Notes under the pieces: model-generated | Told to the model about the DNA's origin: nothing | Databases searched by the model: none | What the model saw: the letters and a program-made list of their open reading frames with translations, nothing else | Source: Mucilaginibacter achroorhodeus | GTDB lineage: Bacteria; Bacteroidota; Bacteroidia; Sphingobacteriales; Sphingobacteriaceae | Direction: 5' to 3' | Length of the DNA: 64,000 bases | NCBI RefSeq assembly: GCF_007846095.1 | Contig: NZ_VOEI01000004.1 | Location: 372,001 to 436,000, forward strand | Shown here: positions 61,469-64,000 of the stretch, piece after piece | How the letters are laid out: each line of letters begins with the position of its first letter | Numbering within the stretch: the first letter of the stretch is position 1 | Made by a program: the position numbers and the translations under genes

Positions 61469-61861
61469 ATGGAAAACAATTTTAAGGCGCATATTTTACC
61501 AACCCTCACCGTGAATAATGCCTTGGTTGCAATAGCTTTTTATCAACAGGCATTTGGTGCGAAGGCATTAACCGGTAATACGGCCGAAGGCCACACGGTG
61601 GGTGTATTGGCAGTAAATGAGGCACTGTTTGTGGTTGCGGATGAATCACCCGAAAACGGCACGACCGGACCTGATAAACAGACCGGCGTTAGCGTGAGGA
61701 TCGGCTTAATGGTATCCGATCCTGATGCTGTTGCCAAACAAGCTGTTGATGCAGGTATAACTACCGTTTACCCGGTTGCTGATCAGGATTACGGATACCG
61801 GCTCGGGCATTTCATCGACCCATTTGGCCATCACTGGGAAATCGGTAAACCGCTTTTTTAA
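61469..61861 (+). CDS. VOC (glyoxalase/bleomycin-resistance-like) protein
   Basis: A 130-residue protein of the vicinal-oxygen-chelate superfamily in the PhnB-like branch. It has paired beta-alpha-beta-beta-beta units: ILPTLTVNNALVAIAFYQQAFG in the first half (partly quoted) and RLGHFIDPFGHHWEIGKP in the second, with His/Glu metal ligands in FGHHWE. The reaction is not known. It is divergent from the macroglobulin gene and overlaps the converging synthetase gene by 4 bases. Confidence 0.88.
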   Translation: MENNFKAHILPTLTVNNALVAIAFYQQAFGAKALTGNTAEGHTVGVLAVNEALFVVADESPENGTTGPDKQTGVSVRIGLMVSDPDAVAKQAVDAGITTVYPVADQDYGYRLGHFIDPFGHHWEIGKPLF

Positions 61862-64000
61862 CTTTTGGTGTTTTTTTCGCCTACTGCTGCCTTGTCTAAG
61901 CATTTTTGCAAGGCCTGCGCAAATTCTTGGTCATTTGGTGGCGCAAAAATAGTGTTGTGCTCACCGGGAATATCATGTACGTTAACTCCTTTGAGGGCAT
62001 AGGGTTTCCAACCCAGGAACTCCGAATCTGCCATGTAGAATGTTTTTTTTCGCGCCCTGAAGAGTTCAATTGCAATGTTAACCGGTGTTAACAGATAGTT
62101 TTTTTGTGCAGTTAGGCTGCGCTCGTGAATATCATTTGTATAAGCATCAAAGCCTTTCTTTTCCAAAGCTTTTGACGGGAATATTTTTTTCCACGCTTTG
62201 TCAATTCTTCTGCCAATCTCGCGGCTTTTATATTCGATCGTACGCTTAGGGTCTTCAAAAAACAGCACAGGTGTGTATGCTATTTGCTTTATCAGCAACC
62301 AGGTATTATCAACAAAGCGCTTAAGTGGCGAATCAAGTTTTTGAGTTTGATCTGCATAAGTATCAAACATAGCCAGCATCCGCACATCCTTTCCCATAGC
62401 CAACATTTGTTTAGCCATCTCATATGCTATCAGCCCACCTAAAGAATAACCTGCAACTGCGTAGGGCCCAACAGGGTCATGGTTGATGATCTCGTCAACG
62501 TAATTGGCGGCTATTTCTTCCATAACATCCAAGGGCTCGTCAACCCCGTTTAGCCCTTTAGCCTGCAAGCCGTAAACGGGTTGCTCTTCGTCCATGTTCA
62601 TGGCCAGGGCGTTGAATAGTAACACATTCAGGCCCGCTCCGTGTACAATATAAAGCGGCATCTTGCTACCCTTCGGTTTTATCGGCACTAAAGAGTCCCA
62701 TGTAATGGCAGATGCGTCAATCTCCAATCTTGCGGCAAGTTTCTCTACCGTTGAGTATTCAAATAGTGTTGCAAGCGGTAAACGTTTCCCTGTTTCTTTT
62801 TCCAGGCGAGCCATAATTTTTACAGCTATTAACGAACGGCCGCCTAATTGGAAGAAATTATCGAACACGCTCACTTTCTCTAAGCCCATCAATTCTTCCC
62901 ATATATCGGCAACCAGTTTTTCGTTGCTGGTGCGTGGGGCAACATATTCTCCTTCGCGGGTTATCTGGCTGTAATCAGGTTTGGGCAGTGCCTTGCGGTC
63001 TATTTTTCCGTTAGGGGTGGATGGAATGGTGTCTAATAATACGTAATCATCAGGTACCATATATTCAGGTAACACCTCTAATAATGCTTTGTCCCAGTTG
63101 TTTAGGGTTGCCTTATCAGGTGCGCCTGATCCTCCGGATTTTAATACGATGTAAGCAACCAGGCGCGGTATGCCCGGCGTATCTTCGCGGGCTATCACAA
63201 CAGCCTGCTTGATGTCTTCCTGTTTGCCAAGGTTATGTTCAATTTCGCCAAGCTCGATTCGATAACCGCGAACTTTAACCTGGTGGTCTATGCGGCCAAG
63301 ATAAACGATGTCGCCATCGGGTTTTATTTTGGCAAGGTCGCCGGTACGGTAAATTTTCTCGCCCGGCGTAAAGGGATTATCGATAAAGCGTTCGGCGTTT
63401 AATTCCGGGCGGTTAAGATATCCTAAAGCTACCCCCACGCCACCAATGTAGATCTCGCCGATCTCACCATCTACAAGATCATTTTTATCTTCATCAAGGA
63501 TGTAAACCTGCGTGTTATCAACCGGCCAGCCTATGGTAATGTCGTTGGCATCAGTAATATGCTTGATGATAGAGTAGATGGTGGTCTCGGTAGGGCCATA
63601 CAAATTCCAAACCTCTTTACTGCGCGGGATCAACCGCTCGGCAAGGTCTTTTGCCAAAGCTTCGCCACCGGTAAATACCTTAAGCGGTAAGTATTCTTCC
63701 CAGCCTACCTCAAGCATCATGCGCCAGGTGTAGGGGGTTGCCTGCAATATAGTTATGCCTTGCGTGCGAATTATATCCAACAAGGCACGGCCATCTTTAG
63801 CAGTAATAGAATCAGCCAAAACGATCTCTGCACCAACAGAAAGCGGCAAATAAAGATCTATACCGGCTATATCAAAAGATATGGTAGCAACAGCCAGCAT
63901 ACGGTCTGTTGCAGTAATACCGGGCTGTTTTTGAAAGCTTAGCATTACATTCACCAAACTGTGATGGAATATCTGCACGCCTTTTGGCTTACCGGTAGAG
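61858..64000 (-). CDS. Non-ribosomal peptide synthetase, terminal module A-PCP-TE (5' end beyond window)
   Basis: A reading frame of over 710 codons, open to the right edge, so the gene is cut by the window. The adenylation domain shows A3 STGKPKGV, A5 LYGPTETT, A7 YRTGDLAK, A8 VKVRGYRIELGEIE and A10 NGKIDRKAL. A carrier domain follows with the phosphopantetheine serine in LGGRSLIAVK, then a thioesterase with HGAG and GYSLGG. This is a complete termination module, so the product is released here. Substrate of the A domain is not called. Homologous condensation domains, if any, lie outside. Confidence 0.92.
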   Translation of the reverse strand, partial: STGKPKGVQIFHHSLVNVMLSFQKQPGITATDRMLAVATISFDIAGIDLYLPLSVGAEIVLADSITAKDGRALLDIIRTQGITILQATPYTWRMMLEVGWEEYLPLKVFTGGEALAKDLAERLIPRSKEVWNLYGPTETTIYSIIKHITDANDITIGWPVDNTQVYILDEDKNDLVDGEIGEIYIGGVGVALGYLNRPELNAERFIDNPFTPGEKIYRTGDLAKIKPDGDIVYLGRIDHQVKVRGYRIELGEIEHNLGKQEDIKQAVVIAREDTPGIPRLVAYIVLKSGGSGAPDKATLNNWDKALLEVLPEYMVPDDYVLLDTIPSTPNGKIDRKALPKPDYSQITREGEYVAPRTSNEKLVADIWEELMGLEKVSVFDNFFQLGGRSLIAVKIMARLEKETGKRLPLATLFEYSTVEKLAARLEIDASAITWDSLVPIKPKGSKMPLYIVHGAGLNVLLFNALAMNMDEEQPVYGLQAKGLNGVDEPLDVMEEIAANYVDEIINHDPVGPYAVAGYSLGGLIAYEMAKQMLAMGKDVRMLAMFDTYADQTQKLDSPLKRFVDNTWLLIKQIAYTPVLFFEDPKRTIEYKSREIGRRIDKAWKKIFPSKALEKKGFDAYTNDIHERSLTAQKNYLLTPVNIAIELFRARKKTFYMADSEFLGWKPYALKGVNVHDIPGEHNTIFAPPNDQEFAQALQKCLDKAAVGEKNTKS

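Overview
The window looks like chromosomal DNA of a Bacteroidota bacterium, most likely a Sphingobacteriaceae member such as Mucilaginibacter or Pedobacter. This rests on gene content: GldC, GH92 mannosidase, DUF1080, a DUF3098-like protein, a Bacteroidota-style cytochrome c maturation cluster and hybrid histidine kinases with CheB/CheR. It also rests on promoters that match the Bacteroidota -7 consensus TAnnTTTG, often only a few bases before the start codon. No rRNA, tRNA, phage genes or CRISPR array were recognised.

Layout. 0.1-0.6 kb: a small secreted protein. 0.6-5.8 kb: a uronate catabolic locus (ExuT-like transporter, KDPG aldolase, KDG kinase, SDR-type fructuronate reductase, and divergent mannonate dehydratase) that would turn fructuronate into pyruvate and glyceraldehyde-3-phosphate; UxaC is not in the window. 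5.8-8.7 kb: a small acidic protein, a GH92 alpha-mannosidase and two short inverted-repeat elements. 8.8-12.9 kb: GH25 lysozyme, a stand-alone primase-type zinc finger, a lone receiver protein, a TlpA-like thioredoxin, a phosphoesterase and a DUF4385 protein. 13-17.2 kb: two tandem PqiA-like membrane paralogues followed by a protein with a divergent diadenylate-cyclase-like C-terminus. 17.2-20 kb: two transporters on the minus strand, preceded by a structured RNA ending in an intrinsic terminator. 20-26.4 kb: LytTR regulator, coiled-coil secreted protein, histidine kinase, CutC, asparaginase-family hydrolase, DUF2007 protein and a WYL regulator.

26.4-31 kb: a short repeat element, SRPBCC protein, dihydroorotase, DEAD-box helicase, DUF3098-like protein, GldC and a small membrane protein. 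31-38 kb: a four-gene signalling operon (CHASE3-GAF hybrid kinase with three receivers, CheR, CheB, second hybrid kinase) without chemoreceptor, CheA or CheW. 38-39.2 kb: Ogt and an SDR. 39.3-49.5 kb: cytochrome c maturation genes (ccmB, ccmC, ccmD, ccmE, ccmF) interspersed with a CarboxypepD_reg-like protein, glutamate dehydrogenase and a two-component system; CcmE carries the CxxxY variant of the haem-binding motif. 49.7-55.2 kb: a secreted gluzincin peptidase, an interspersed repeat, MutS and a DUF1080 protein. 55.3-55.7 kb: a GIY-YIG nuclease gene broken by one in-frame stop, lying between 26-bp inverted repeats whose ends recur as short elements at 26.5 and 51.4 kb. 55.7-64 kb: a very large alpha-2-macroglobulin, a VOC protein, and the terminal A-PCP-TE part of a non-ribosomal peptide synthetase that runs off the right edge.

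The signals most worth following are the GIY-YIG gene with matching terminal repeats and short derivatives, the structured RNA before the transporter pair, the tandem PqiA-like/diadenylate-cyclase-like cluster, and the CxxxY CcmE in a split ccm locus. All function calls come from reading translated sequence and motifs by eye; no database search was run.
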